Shown one piece after another: positions 24,915-34,823 of a stretch of DNA of 64,000 nucleotides; the stretch's first letter is position 1, and each line of letters starts with the position of its first letter. The DNA is from Desulfosporosinus hippei DSM 8344 (GTDB lineage Bacteria > Bacillota > Desulfitobacteriia > Desulfitobacteriales > Desulfitobacteriaceae). The stretch covers positions 62,001 to 126,000 of the forward strand of contig NZ_FNCP01000001.1 of the NCBI RefSeq assembly GCF_900100785.1, written 5' to 3'. A model generated the notes under the pieces. It had not been told where the DNA came from and made no database searches. It saw nothing but the letters and a program-made list of their open reading frames with translations. The position numbers were made by a program, and so were the translations under genes.

Positions 24915-25805
24915 TTAATACTTCCTCTCTGCTTCGATTACTTCTTTTAAGAATATAAGATAATGGTCGTAACGTATAGGAGAAATTTCTCCTGTCTCTA
25001 AAGCAGCCTTAATCGCACAATTGGGTTCTTTATCATGTAGACAGCTGTTAAACCGACATTGGTTGCGACGAATGGCGAATTCAGGGAAACAATCGGCTAA
25101 TTCCGCTCGCTTCATCTCCGGCATAAAGAGCGATGAAAAGCCGGGAGTGTCCGCTACTAACCCCCCTGAACAAACCATTAATTCTACATGGCGTGTGGTA
25201 TGGCGCCCGCGCTTTGATTTGTTGCTGATTTCTCCCGTTTTCAACTGAATCCCAGGAGACAGAGCATTGAAAAGGCTGGACTTACCCGCTCCGGAAGGGC
25301 CTGCCAGCACGCTGATCTTATTGGTCAGACGTACAGCAATGTCGGCAATCCCTTGACCGGTTTTACTGGAAACTTCGAACACTATGTATCCAATATTGCG
25401 GTAAACATCCGTGATCTCAAGACCCTCTTTATGGGCAGTTCCAGAATCCTCATTATACTTATCTAATTTCGTAAAAACTATAATGGGCTCAATCCCTGCA
25501 TCTGTCACTTGAATCAATAGGCGATCTAAAAGATTAAGATCAGGCTTAGGCGAGGTCATAGCAAAAACCAAAATTGCTTGATCTACGTTAGCTATTGTTG
25601 GTCTGGATAATACATTCCGCCTAGTTAGCACTGACTCAATAGTCGCCTTATCCTCCTGTTCCGGTAGAATCTTCACCCGGTCACCGGGGATAAACTCTTG
25701 ATCTTTAACACGAAAGCGACCGCGCAGGGAACATTCCCATACTCGGTCCTCCGCGTAAACATAATAGAAGCCTCCATATCCTTTGAGTAAAACACCATCG
25801 ATCAT
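24915..25805 (-). CDS. rsgA: Ribosome small-subunit GTPase RsgA
   Basis: A circularly permuted GTPase that assists late 30S subunit assembly. It has 296 residues. Order seen: N-terminal OB fold, then G4 (FTKLDKY near 112), G1 (GPSGAGKSS near 169), G3 (DTPGF near 219), then a zinc knuckle CRFNSCLHDKEPNC near 251. The start ATG overlaps the prkC stop as ATGA. The prpC-prkC-rsgA-rpe-thiN order is the one found in Bacillus. Confidence 0.97.
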   Translation of the reverse strand: MIDGVLLKGYGGFYYVYAEDRVWECSLRGRFRVKDQEFIPGDRVKILPEQEDKATIESVLTRRNVLSRPTIANVDQAILVFAMTSPKPDLNLLDRLLIQVTDAGIEPIIVFTKLDKYNEDSGTAHKEGLEITDVYRNIGYIVFEVSSKTGQGIADIAVRLTNKISVLAGPSGAGKSSLFNALSPGIQLKTGEISNKSKRGRHTTRHVELMVCSGGLVADTPGFSSLFMPEMKRAELADCFPEFAIRRNQCRFNSCLHDKEPNCAIKAALETGEISPIRYDHYLIFLKEVIEAERKY

Positions 25806-27592
25806 TTCTTTTCCTCGCTAAGCATCGTGTTAGGGATGATAATGTTGAAAAATCTTGACAAGGACTGGGCCAACATTACTTTACCACTGCTTGCTTGATC
25901 AAACATTCCTTGAGCTAATGGACCCGGCCCACTCGAGACAACCACATTTACCTCCGAACCCTGTTGAATACTTTCCCCTGGGTTAGGAGTCGTTCTTATC
26001 ACAACATCTAGTGGATAGGTATTAGATCCTTCTGTCTGTATGTTCAGAACTAACTTATTCTGATCCTGAAGTATGGTTTTCGCTTCAGCAGATGACCGAC
26101 CAATAACATTGGGCATATTGATGATTTGCCATTGGGGGCCCACGCTGATAGTTAAAGTAATATCACCATTTTTAGGCCAAGAAGCTTTGGGTGCCGGATT
26201 CTGATCAATCACTGCATCCTTTGGCAAATTTGCATCCGGTGCAGGCACAAAGGTTATTTTCCCTGTAAAACCGGCGTTCTGAATGAGATTTAAAGCGTGT
26301 TCCTTTGACATATTTCCTGTTTTGACATCAGGAAATTCCCCCTTATCAATTCCCTGGCTAACGGTAAGTTTTACAGCTCTGCCAACCTTAACCGAGGATT
26401 CTGCTTCAGGTTCCTGGGAAATGATTCGATCCTTTTCAACTTTATCGCTAAACTCATAGGTAATCTCCGGATCACGAACTAATTCTCTCTGCTTCAAATA
26501 ATCCTCGGCAACGGGAACGGTTTTACCTGCTAAGTCCGGAACAATTGTGGACTCCACCGCAATGAAATTTTTTAACCAAAGCCCTCCACCAACTAAGACA
26601 AAGAGAAGTACAAGGCCGCCAATAATCCAAAACTTACGTTTATTATTAGGATTATCGTTGGGTTTATTTGCTGCAGAATCCTTTACATCAAAAGGCGCCA
26701 GAGCCTTGCTCATCCCTTGATGAGTCCGTGTTGCTTCCGGATCATCCTCAGGAAAAAGTCCAAACCACTCAATGGGCTGCCCCGCTTGAATACGGTTTAG
26801 ATCTTCAAGCAATTCTTTAGCTGACAAATACCTTTTTTCTGGCGTCTTGGCAATCGCTCGCATAATGACCGCTTCAAAGTCTTTTGTGATCCGAGGGTTA
26901 AGCTTACTCGGCGGAAGGGGCTCCTGTTGTAAATGCTTTAAGGCTATAGCAATAGGAGTTTCACCGTCGTAGGGAACTTTGCCCGTTAAAAGTTCATAGA
27001 GCACGATACCCAGAGAGTATATGTCAGATTGTTCATTGCTTTGAATTCCTTTAGCTTGTTCAGGTGACAAATAATGAACCGAGCCTACAATATCTCCCGT
27101 ATGAGTAACAGTAGCTGAAGATACTGCTCGAGCAATCCCGAAATCTGTTACTTTAGCATGTCCGTCTGAGGTGACTAATATGTTGTGGGGCTTAATATCC
27201 CGATGAATAATATGATTTTCATGAGCGTTTTGAATAGCACCTGTTATTTGACGGGCTAGATTAATAGATTGCTCTGTGGAAAGAGGGGCATATTCACGAA
27301 TAATTTCTTTAAGATTACGACCTTCCACAAATTCCATGACAATGTATTCTGTATCTCCGTCTTTTCCCACATCATAAATTGACACAATATTGGGGTGAGA
27401 CAAGCTAGCAGCAGACTGAGCTTCCCTCCGAAAACGACGAATAAAGTCTTCATCTGTAACAAACTGCTCTCGGAGAACCTTGATAGTCACAACGCGGTTA
27501 AGTAAAAGATCCTTAGCCTTGTAAACAATCGCCATTCCTCCGGCTCCAATTCTCTCTAAAACCTCGTATCGTCCTCCGAAGATTTTACTCAT
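25802..27592 (-). CDS. prkC: PASTA-domain serine/threonine kinase
   Basis: A 596-residue membrane kinase that senses peptidoglycan fragments and signals to cell-wall synthesis and spore germination. Domains: kinase at residues about 10-270 (GAGGMAIVYKA, HRDIKPHNI, DFGIARA), a cytoplasmic linker, one membrane segment at about 322-345 (IIGGLVLLFVLVGGGLWL), then three extracellular PASTA repeats to about 555 and a short tail. Four-base overlaps join it to the PBP gene upstream and rsgA downstream. The paired phosphatase prpC is in the same operon. Confidence 0.97.
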   Translation of the reverse strand: MSKIFGGRYEVLERIGAGGMAIVYKAKDLLLNRVVTIKVLREQFVTDEDFIRRFRREAQSAASLSHPNIVSIYDVGKDGDTEYIVMEFVEGRNLKEIIREYAPLSTEQSINLARQITGAIQNAHENHIIHRDIKPHNILVTSDGHAKVTDFGIARAVSSATVTHTGDIVGSVHYLSPEQAKGIQSNEQSDIYSLGIVLYELLTGKVPYDGETPIAIALKHLQQEPLPPSKLNPRITKDFEAVIMRAIAKTPEKRYLSAKELLEDLNRIQAGQPIEWFGLFPEDDPEATRTHQGMSKALAPFDVKDSAANKPNDNPNNKRKFWIIGGLVLLFVLVGGGLWLKNFIAVESTIVPDLAGKTVPVAEDYLKQRELVRDPEITYEFSDKVEKDRIISQEPEAESSVKVGRAVKLTVSQGIDKGEFPDVKTGNMSKEHALNLIQNAGFTGKITFVPAPDANLPKDAVIDQNPAPKASWPKNGDITLTISVGPQWQIINMPNVIGRSSAEAKTILQDQNKLVLNIQTEGSNTYPLDVVIRTTPNPGESIQQGSEVNVVVSSGPGPLAQGMFDQASSGKVMLAQSLSRFFNIIIPNTMLSEEKK

Positions 27593-29028
27593 TTTTTGTC
27601 ACCTACTTTCTGATTCAGTGCTTCCTGAATAATCTGTCGTGCAATAGGAGCGGCATTCCCGCCCCCGGTTCCTCCATTTTCCACGATTACAGCTACTGCA
27701 ATCTGAGGATCTTCAGCCGGAGCAAAGGAAATATACCAAGCATGTGTCAATACATCCCCACCAGGTTCAGCAGAGCCTGTCTTTCCTGCAACCTGAACAT
27801 TAGGCAAGGCCCCTGGCGCCGCCGTTCCGTCTGTTACTGCAGTGACCATAGCACTGGTAATCTTATCTGCCTCCTCTTTAGAAAGGGCAGTCAGCCAGGG
27901 CTCCGGCTTTTGTTCAAATAATACATCTTGCGATGAGTCTAGAACTCTCTCAACAATATGCGGTGTCATAATCACACCGTGGTTGGCAATTCCCGCTGTC
28001 ATTAGGGCCATATGAAAAGGACTTACTAAAACCTCACCTTGTCCAAAGGTACTGGCCGCCAACAGGTTTGTATTTAAAACTGTTGGATTCATAGACTCCT
28101 TCGTAATCGAACTCCGAGGTACGTTTAGTTCGAAAGGAATCTTCTGACCAAATCCAAAACCTTTGACAACGGAAAGGAAAGTCTTATCTCCCGCCTGAAC
28201 TCCAAAGGTCGCAAAATACGTATTGCAGGATTCAGCCAAAGCCATATTATAATTGACCCAGCCATGGGCTTTATCATTTTGCTCCGGAATCACTTGTCCA
28301 TTAATAATTGTTGATCCCTGACATTGATATAAATCGGTTGTATTCACTCCACTCCGAAATAAAGCTGCAGAGGTAACAACCTTCATAGTCGATCCTGGTG
28401 GAAAGAGAGAAAAATATCGATGCTCTAAGGGTCTTTGCTTTTCGGCCAGAGACCTCTTTTCCTCTTGGCTAATTAATTCACTCCATTTTTGATCAAGGTT
28501 AGTAGGGTTAAAGCTTGGTTGGCTTACCATGGCCAATACTTCTCCTGTTCGAGGATCTATAGCTACCGCAGTTCCCATTTTTCCTTTAAGGGCATTATAG
28601 GCTATACTCTGCAAACGTGAATCTAAAGTAAGAACCACATCATTCCCTTGCCGAGGCAAGGCAAAAAGCTGCTGAACTGCTTGGGTGGGAGTTGCATTCT
28701 TAATTCCTAATAACCAGTCAGCCAGACTTCCCTCCAGTCCCGCTGCCCCGAGCTTTACCGATGAATAACCCAGGACTGGTTCAAACATTTCACCTTTAGG
28801 GTAAGTTCTGACCTTTTTTCCCTCTACCGTTTGAGTTTGGGCTATTATTTCGCCGTTGCGATCAAAAATTCCTCCCCTTGTCACACGGCTTTCCATAAGA
28901 ATCAATCTTCGATTCGCGGAATTCTGAAGTAACGTATCTGCCTGAACAACCTGCCAATAGACTAACCCAAGACTTAAAACAAAAAAACTAAAGGCCATGC
29001 CTAATGCTACTTGACGTACTCCTCGCAT
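27589..29028 (-). CDS. Class B penicillin-binding protein (transpeptidase)
   Basis: A 479-residue peptidoglycan transpeptidase with one N-terminal membrane anchor (residues about 7-28). Seen: the catalytic SxxK in FPPGSTMKVV near residue 213, SxN in AESCNTYF near 265 and KTG in VAGKTGSAEPGG near 415. It is shorter than FtsI/PBP2 and lacks a large N-terminal module, like mycobacterial PbpA and Desulfitobacterium homologues. It overlaps the SEDS gene by one base, so the two probably form a SEDS-PBP pair under the control of PrkC. Whether it serves elongation, division or sporulation is not shown. Confidence 0.93.
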   Translation of the reverse strand: MRGVRQVALGMAFSFFVLSLGLVYWQVVQADTLLQNSANRRLILMESRVTRGGIFDRNGEIIAQTQTVEGKKVRTYPKGEMFEPVLGYSSVKLGAAGLEGSLADWLLGIKNATPTQAVQQLFALPRQGNDVVLTLDSRLQSIAYNALKGKMGTAVAIDPRTGEVLAMVSQPSFNPTNLDQKWSELISQEEKRSLAEKQRPLEHRYFSLFPPGSTMKVVTSAALFRSGVNTTDLYQCQGSTIINGQVIPEQNDKAHGWVNYNMALAESCNTYFATFGVQAGDKTFLSVVKGFGFGQKIPFELNVPRSSITKESMNPTVLNTNLLAASTFGQGEVLVSPFHMALMTAGIANHGVIMTPHIVERVLDSSQDVLFEQKPEPWLTALSKEEADKITSAMVTAVTDGTAAPGALPNVQVAGKTGSAEPGGDVLTHAWYISFAPAEDPQIAVAVIVENGGTGGGNAAPIARQIIQEALNQKVGDKK

Positions 29029-30311
29029 TATGTTGCATACTCCCTTCCGCGATTCTTGCTGCTGTGTGAACTAACCGCAGTTGCGTTAGAAATATTCAGT
29101 AAAACCCCCAATAAAATAAAATGGACTATCAGCGAACTACCGCCATAGCTCACCCAAGGAAGAGGAATTCCCGTCAAAGGAAGCAACTTTGTGACCCCGG
29201 CAAGAATTATTAGGGTTTCGGTACCGAGAAGAATTCCAATCCCTGCAGCCAAAATTTGCCCAAAACGATCTTTAGCCTTAAGACTTATGGAGAAGGCTCT
29301 CATAACTACAATCAGAAAAAGCACTAGTACAGCCATTGCTCCGGCAAATCCCAGCTCTTCGGCAATGACAGAAAAGATAAAATCGCTTACTGCTACAGGC
29401 ACTGTCGAGGCGCCAATCCCATTCCCTAAACCCGTGCCCAAAACTTTCCCACCACCAATAGCAAACAATGATTGGGCTATTTGGTACCCCATGCCGTTGG
29501 GATCTTGCCAGGGGTTCAACCACACGGACACTCTAACCCGAACATGTCTAAAAAGCATATATCCAACAGTGCCCGTTAACAGAAAAATGGGCAACGAAAT
29601 TCCTAAATACAACTTCCGTTCTGTTACAACATAAAGCATGAGGACAAAAAGCATATAAAACACTAAGGCTGTTCCTAAACTTTTCTGGGCAGCCAGAATC
29701 CCCAGGACAAAGGCAACCATAATCATAAACGGTCTTAAGGTTCGCCAATCAGGCAAGGAGATTTTTCCCCATTGAACTGTCCCAACTCGAAGTAATTCTT
29801 CATTTTCTTCTAAATATGAAGCCATAAATAAAAGCAAGACCAGCTTAACAAACTCTTCCGGCTGAAGTCCAATTCCTGCGATCTTAAATGAGCTTGTTGC
29901 ACCACCTTGCTCCGAGCCAAATAAAAGGGTAACTAACAATAGACCCACCGCTAAGAGTCCCCATATATATCTAAACCTGCCAAAATAGCGATAATCTCTA
30001 ATTGACCATAACACAGCATAGAAAATTAACTGACCGATATTAGCCCACCAAAACTGATGTAAAGCTACATCCGGATTAATTCTCACGACAAATACCAGCC
30101 CAATTGCCATAATAGCCTGGACTACAGGAAGAATATAGGGATCTCCTTGAAAACGGAAAAGGTGCTCCAGGATGCTGCCAATAAGAACAATGCCCGTAAA
30201 AATTAATGCTTGCCAAAGAAGCCTGCTTGAATCAGCATCTAAATTCAGCAAACCCAGTCCTATCCACATCATTCCTAAAATCAATACTCGTAAGATTAAA
30301 CGCAGAATCAT
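29028..30311 (-). CDS. SEDS-family glycosyltransferase (FtsW/RodA type)
   Basis: A polytopic membrane protein of 427 residues with about ten hydrophobic segments. SEDS proteins polymerise lipid II glycan strands with a class B PBP, whose gene follows directly. Seen: GLQPEEFVKLVLLLF near residue 150 and the family signature near the C-terminus, LTGIPLPWVSYGGSSL (about 370-385). FtsW, RodA and SpoVE cannot be told apart safely by eye; by gene order it corresponds to mycobacterial RodA. Confidence 0.93.
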   Translation of the reverse strand: MILRLILRVLILGMMWIGLGLLNLDADSSRLLWQALIFTGIVLIGSILEHLFRFQGDPYILPVVQAIMAIGLVFVVRINPDVALHQFWWANIGQLIFYAVLWSIRDYRYFGRFRYIWGLLAVGLLLVTLLFGSEQGGATSSFKIAGIGLQPEEFVKLVLLLFMASYLEENEELLRVGTVQWGKISLPDWRTLRPFMIMVAFVLGILAAQKSLGTALVFYMLFVLMLYVVTERKLYLGISLPIFLLTGTVGYMLFRHVRVRVSVWLNPWQDPNGMGYQIAQSLFAIGGGKVLGTGLGNGIGASTVPVAVSDFIFSVIAEELGFAGAMAVLVLFLIVVMRAFSISLKAKDRFGQILAAGIGILLGTETLIILAGVTKLLPLTGIPLPWVSYGGSSLIVHFILLGVLLNISNATAVSSHSSKNRGREYAT

Positions 30312-30315
30312 AGTA

Positions 30316-31035
30316 TTACTCCATAATACAGCACAAGGCTGTAAAATTATCCGGGGCTCCTCTTTCCAGCGTCAGATTTCTTAATTTTTCAAACCGTTCT
30401 TCCCAGGAGCTGGGTTCAAGAAATTCTTCCGTCAGTTCCTGGTCGCTGATCATATTTGAAAAGCCATCTGTGCATAGGAGGAATACATCTTTCGATTGCA
30501 AACCAATGCTCCTGCAATCTACTTCAATGGTGGGATCTGCTCCAATTGCACGCATTAAGACATTGCGTTGAGGGTGTTTTTTAGCTTCATCGAGTGAGAT
30601 CTGGCCTAATCTAACAAGTTCCCCAACTAAGGAATGATCCATAGTTAAAGGTGTCAGCATCTCATTTCGCCATAGATACGCTCGACTATCACCAACATGG
30701 GCAATAAACACTTTCTTATTCCGGATCAACAATACCGTCAACGTTGTCCCCATCCCCGCATTTTCCGGTTCAGTCAATGACGATTCATGCACTACCCGAT
30801 TTGCTTGAACAAAGGCTTCAGTTAATCCGTTTTCCAAGGCTAGCTCTTCCAGCCCCTCCAGGCGAGGAATCCACATCTCCAGCTCATGCAAGGCTACGGA
30901 AGAAGCCACTTCGCCTGCTCGGTGTCCTCCCATACCATCAGCAACAGCATAAAGACCTTCGGCCGATAACACCAAAAAAGAATCCTCATTATTTTTTCGA
31001 ATACAACCTTTTTCACTAAAGCTTAGAACTCTCAT
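30316..31035 (-). CDS. prpC: PP2C-family serine/threonine phosphatase
   Basis: A 239-residue metal-dependent phosphatase that reverses PrkC phosphorylation. Seen: KNNEDSF near residue 15, ADGMGGHRAGE near 33, GTTLTVLL near 95, HVGDSRAYL near 113 and the late Asp in APDNFTALCC. The start is ATG at 31035 with GAGGTGG upstream; it overlaps the end of the FHA gene by 20 bases. It lies in the same operon as its kinase, separated by the SEDS and PBP genes. Confidence 0.95.
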   Translation of the reverse strand: MRVLSFSEKGCIRKNNEDSFLVLSAEGLYAVADGMGGHRAGEVASSVALHELEMWIPRLEGLEELALENGLTEAFVQANRVVHESSLTEPENAGMGTTLTVLLIRNKKVFIAHVGDSRAYLWRNEMLTPLTMDHSLVGELVRLGQISLDEAKKHPQRNVLMRAIGADPTIEVDCRSIGLQSKDVFLLCTDGFSNMISDQELTEEFLEPSSWEERFEKLRNLTLERGAPDNFTALCCIME

Positions 31036-31465
31036 TTTGCCACCTCGAGTATTGGAAGGTAATGCTTCCAATTTTCACATAGTCTCCAGCTACCATTTGA
31101 ACCGGAGAATGGATTTGCTCTCCATTAACCCAGGTTCCATTCGTACTTCCCAAGTCTTCCAATATGGTTTGTCCTTTTTGCAACCGAAAAACAGCGTGAT
31201 CAATGGATGCAAAATGATCCGGCAAAACAATATCGTTGTGCTTGCCTCTTCCTACACGCAGCCCCTTCCCATCCACTTTAAAGACGCGCCCTCGTGAAAG
31301 GGTTTCTCCTCCGGTAAGAACCTCTAAACGCCCACATTCATTAGATGAGCGTTGAAAAACTCCCTTCATTTGGAGATCCGCCAAAAGAGCTGTAAAAATG
31401 CGAAAAATAAAAAGGTAGATAAGGGCAACAAAAGCAAGCCGTCCTATCACTAAAACAAATTGCAT
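31016..31465 (-). CDS. Membrane-anchored FHA-domain protein (FhaB-like)
   Basis: A 149-residue protein with one N-terminal membrane segment (residues about 4-27) and a cytoplasmic FHA domain (from about 68) that should bind phosphothreonine. Seen: GLRVGRGKHNDIVLPD, the SxxH-type IDHAVF, and DLGSTNGTWVNG. It matches FhaB/FipA of actinobacteria in design and place. It probably reads out PrkC phosphorylation and links it to the wall machinery. Confidence 0.9.
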   Translation of the reverse strand: MQFVLVIGRLAFVALIYLFIFRIFTALLADLQMKGVFQRSSNECGRLEVLTGGETLSRGRVFKVDGKGLRVGRGKHNDIVLPDHFASIDHAVFRLQKGQTILEDLGSTNGTWVNGEQIHSPVQMVAGDYVKIGSITFQYSRWQNESSKL

Positions 31466-31517
31466 ACAAGCCTCCCAGTCGAAAATAGAGGTTGAACACC
31501 ACTAATTCTCCATAACA

Positions 31518-32336
31518 TCACGGCAGAGGGGATCTTTGTATAACCAATGTACTTTGTCCGATGGTTATACGATCTCCGGGAGCGGTTGTATGATGGGTGA
31601 TTCGTTGACCATTGACAAACGTTCCATTCGTACTTCCTAAGTCATCAAGCCACCAACCGTTATCTCCTCCCGGGGCAATCTTTAGGTGTCTTCTGGAAAT
31701 TTCAGGATCGCGAAGCACCAAATTACATTGGCTATGACGACCAACAATAGCTTCTTCATCCTGAAGTGAAAACCTCTGCCCCATATCCGGCCCTTCTATA
31801 ATTTCTATATAGTAATTTGAATTCCTGCCGGCTATTCCCTCAACTGACAAGTTATTCTTGACACTATCTCTAAAGATTGTCGTGCTTTCTCGCCAATTCG
31901 ATTGATTAAGTTGAAGTTGTTCGTTATCTTTTGCTGTCTCCTGATCATCCTCTCCCCAGTCAACGACAATTGAGTCATCAAAGTCGACTTCAATAGCCAT
32001 TTGCCGGGGACTAACAGTCTCATCAGAATGCAACTCTATAGCAGGCTTAGTTAGGAATGTATAACCATTACGTTCTGCCTCTGCAAACAAGTATTTTGAT
32101 AACTCAATGAGAAAAGCATCTCCAAAACTAGCTATTGGCCCCCAATCCTTGGAATGGAGGTATACCCGATAAATGTTGGGTACATATACTTGAGAGATGC
32201 TTACCTGCTTATTTTTAAGCATTGCCTTCACAAGTTCCTTGGCGATTTCTACTGGTTGAAGGCGGGAGGCACTTTTTTTAAATGCTTCAGTAAAGAGAAA
32301 CTCGGCCATCCCTTCAAATCGGGCCAATAGGCTCAT
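31518..32336 (-). CDS. DUF3662 and FHA-domain protein (FhaA-like)
   Basis: A 272-residue cytoplasmic protein. The N-terminal part (residues about 1-125: MSLLARFEGMAEFLFTEAF) is the DUF3662 domain of FhaA, then an acidic linker, then a C-terminal FHA domain (VGRHSQCNLVLRDPEISRRH near 205 and DDLGSTNGTFVNG near 238). In mycobacteria FhaA binds the pseudokinase MviN. It starts where the rlmN stop ends (ATGA overlap), placing rlmN in the same transcript. Confidence 0.92.
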   Translation of the reverse strand: MSLLARFEGMAEFLFTEAFKKSASRLQPVEIAKELVKAMLKNKQVSISQVYVPNIYRVYLHSKDWGPIASFGDAFLIELSKYLFAEAERNGYTFLTKPAIELHSDETVSPRQMAIEVDFDDSIVVDWGEDDQETAKDNEQLQLNQSNWRESTTIFRDSVKNNLSVEGIAGRNSNYYIEIIEGPDMGQRFSLQDEEAIVGRHSQCNLVLRDPEISRRHLKIAPGGDNGWWLDDLGSTNGTFVNGQRITHHTTAPGDRITIGQSTLVIQRSPLP

Positions 32337-33397
32337 ACTAACTTACCCTCCCACTGTCGGCGAAGTTGACCGCAAGCTGCATCAATATCTGTACCCCGTT
32401 CTTCACGGGAAGAAACAGAAATCCCTGCATCTTCTAACACCTGGGCAAACTTCACAATTTTCTCTTGACCAGGACGCTCCATACCAGTTCCAACTACTGG
32501 ATTGACCGGAATTAGATTAACATGTCCTAACTGACCCTTTAATAATCGAGCAAGAGCCTCAGCTTCAGCTGGCTTCGAATTATCAGCAGTCAAAGCAACT
32601 TCAAAGGTAATCCGGCGATGAGTTATTCTGCTATACTCCCGACATGCTTCCATTAGTTCACTCAAAGGATAGCGGCGATTCATAGGAATTAATTTATCTC
32701 GCGTGCTATCGTCTGCTGCATGAAGGGATACTGCAAGACCCACTTGAGAATTATCCTTAGCCAACTGAATAATTTTTGGTACAACTCCAGACGTAGAAAT
32801 TGTCATCCTCCTCATACCAATATTCAACCCCTGAGCTTGATTCAAAACCCGGATTGATTTAAGAACCTGATCATAATTGAGCATGGGTTCTCCCATTCCC
32901 ATAAATACTATATTCGTTACTTGAAAATCGGGATCCTCTTGCCGAATATCTTGAGAAATATCTAATACTTGACTAATAATTTCGGCAGCACTCAAGTTGC
33001 GCCTAAAGCCTTCTAAGCCTGTAGCACAAAACGCACACCCCACAGGACATCCAACTTGAGTTGACACACAAATCGTATGTCTATCCCGAGCTTTTAACCT
33101 GGCATAATCCATCAAGACACACTCAATCGTCTCACCATCTTCAAGACGAAACAAATACTTTCGCGTACCGTCCTTAGAGCGTTGCTCACGAACCTTATTT
33201 AAGACAGAAAAATGTAAGTGATTGCTTAATGTTTCCAGGTCACTTTTACTTATGTTTTTTATATCAGCCCAGGAACGCACAGCTTTCTGCTGTACCCATT
33301 GAAACAATTGGATTGCCCGAAATCTTTTTAACCCTATTTTCTGACAGATCTCAATCAGTTCATCTTCTGAACAACCGCGCAACTCAATTCTTTCCAT
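32333..33397 (-). CDS. rlmN: Dual-specificity 23S rRNA/tRNA (adenine-C2)-methyltransferase
   Basis: A radical-SAM enzyme that methylates A2503 of 23S rRNA and A37 of some tRNAs. It has 354 residues. Seen: the cluster motif CPVGCAFCATG near residue 115 (CxxxCxxC), GMGEPMLNYD near 170 and the resolving cysteine in DIDAACGQLR near the C-terminus (about 344). Standard length. It is linked to rsmB upstream (58 bases) and fhaA downstream. Confidence 0.97.
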   Translation of the reverse strand: MERIELRGCSEDELIEICQKIGLKRFRAIQLFQWVQQKAVRSWADIKNISKSDLETLSNHLHFSVLNKVREQRSKDGTRKYLFRLEDGETIECVLMDYARLKARDRHTICVSTQVGCPVGCAFCATGLEGFRRNLSAAEIISQVLDISQDIRQEDPDFQVTNIVFMGMGEPMLNYDQVLKSIRVLNQAQGLNIGMRRMTISTSGVVPKIIQLAKDNSQVGLAVSLHAADDSTRDKLIPMNRRYPLSELMEACREYSRITHRRITFEVALTADNSKPAEAEALARLLKGQLGHVNLIPVNPVVGTGMERPGQEKIVKFAQVLEDAGISVSSREERGTDIDAACGQLRRQWEGKLV

Positions 33398-33455
33398 AAT
33401 AGTTATTATTCACCCAATTCATTCCAGTTAAACTTCCTGATTAATAAAAATTGTT

Positions 33456-34823
33456 TTATTCTTGCGGATTAGTTCGCCGAAATTTTGCTAAAAAGAATCC
33501 ATCAGTTCCATGACGATGAGGCATAAGCTGTAACATCCCCTTACTAGCTTGTTGAATATCTCGCTTCTCCTCAAGTCTAAAGGGGAGATCTTCAACCAGA
33601 TTAACCGGTTCAAACTCCGGATGGGCAGTCCGAAATTTCTTAACAAGTTCGAAGTTTTCCTCAGGCTCGATTGTACAAGTTGAATAAACGAGAGTTCCAC
33701 CCTCTTTGACACAAGATGCAGCCCGTTCTAAAATTGCAAATTGCAATGAAGGTAATTCCTGAAGGCCTTGTTCTTCTTTTTGCCAGCGCAAATCTGCTCT
33801 GCGTCGAAGAACTCCCAATCCGGAACAGGGAACGTCAACAAGAACGCGATCTTGAGATTCCAACCTTATCCCAGGCAAATCTCTCGCATCGCCGAACTGA
33901 GGCTGAATAATTGTTATACCAAGTTTCGTCGCTAACTGCCCAATAAGTTCTAATTTGTGATTATGGATATCAAAGGCTTGGATCTCACCTTTGTTTTGCA
34001 TTAGCTGAGCCAGGTGAGTAGATTTTCCACCCGGAGCACTACAAGTATCTAATACAGACTGTCCCGGTTTCGGATCAACCACATGGGCAACCAACTGGGA
34101 GCTTTCATCTTGAACGGTAAACAGCCCCTCCTGAAAGCTTGCCAATTGTTCTAACGCACCAAAATCTTGAATCTTTAAGCTCTCAGGCACTAAGAGCCCT
34201 AATTCCACGCTAATTCCCTCACTAATTAGCCGCTCTTTCAAGGCCTCTCGTGAAATTTTCAAGGTATTTGTTCGAATCCAAGTTTGAGCTGGCTCATTAT
34301 TAACTTTGCATAAAGCTTCAGTTTCCTGAGCTCCCCAGCGTTTCAGCCAACGTAGAATCAACCATTCGGGATGTGAATAGCGTACTGAGAGATAACGAGC
34401 CGGTTCACGTTTCAGATCCGGCCAAGGAATATCCCACCCCTTTTCCATAACCTTACGTAAGACTACATTTACTAACCCAGGAAATTTGGGATAGTTTTTG
34501 GCTAATTCAACACTTTCATTAATTGCTGCCGCAGGGGGCACTTTATCCATATAAAGAATTTGGAAAGCCCCAATTCGTAAAATTGCCCTGACTTCGTGAG
34601 GAAGTGACGACATTGGTTTACTCAAATGCTTTCTTAGAGCGTAATCTAGGGTTAATCTATGTTTTAGTACACCATTTACCAGAAGTGTTACAAATTGTCG
34701 ATCTCTAGAATCTATTAACCTGGAGATATTTTTTTGCAAAAGCAGATTAGCATAGGCGCCTTCTACTTCGACACGTGTCAGCAGATTGACAGCCATTCCA
34801 CGAGCAGTCTCTTTAATCATCAC
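33456..34823 (-). CDS. rsmB: 16S rRNA (cytosine967-C5)-methyltransferase
   Basis: A 455-residue enzyme with an N-terminal NusB-like RNA-binding domain (residues about 1-140) and a C-terminal methyltransferase domain. Seen: LDTCSAPGGKSTHLA near 258, DVPCSGLGVLRRR near 330 and the catalytic cysteine in YSTCTIEPEEN near 390. It overlaps the end of the upstream metallopeptidase gene by 11 bases. The fmt-(yugP)-rsmB-rlmN-prpC series is conserved. Confidence 0.96.
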   Translation of the reverse strand: MMIKETARGMAVNLLTRVEVEGAYANLLLQKNISRLIDSRDRQFVTLLVNGVLKHRLTLDYALRKHLSKPMSSLPHEVRAILRIGAFQILYMDKVPPAAAINESVELAKNYPKFPGLVNVVLRKVMEKGWDIPWPDLKREPARYLSVRYSHPEWLILRWLKRWGAQETEALCKVNNEPAQTWIRTNTLKISREALKERLISEGISVELGLLVPESLKIQDFGALEQLASFQEGLFTVQDESSQLVAHVVDPKPGQSVLDTCSAPGGKSTHLAQLMQNKGEIQAFDIHNHKLELIGQLATKLGITIIQPQFGDARDLPGIRLESQDRVLVDVPCSGLGVLRRRADLRWQKEEQGLQELPSLQFAILERAASCVKEGGTLVYSTCTIEPEENFELVKKFRTAHPEFEPVNLVEDLPFRLEEKRDIQQASKGMLQLMPHRHGTDGFFLAKFRRTNPQE

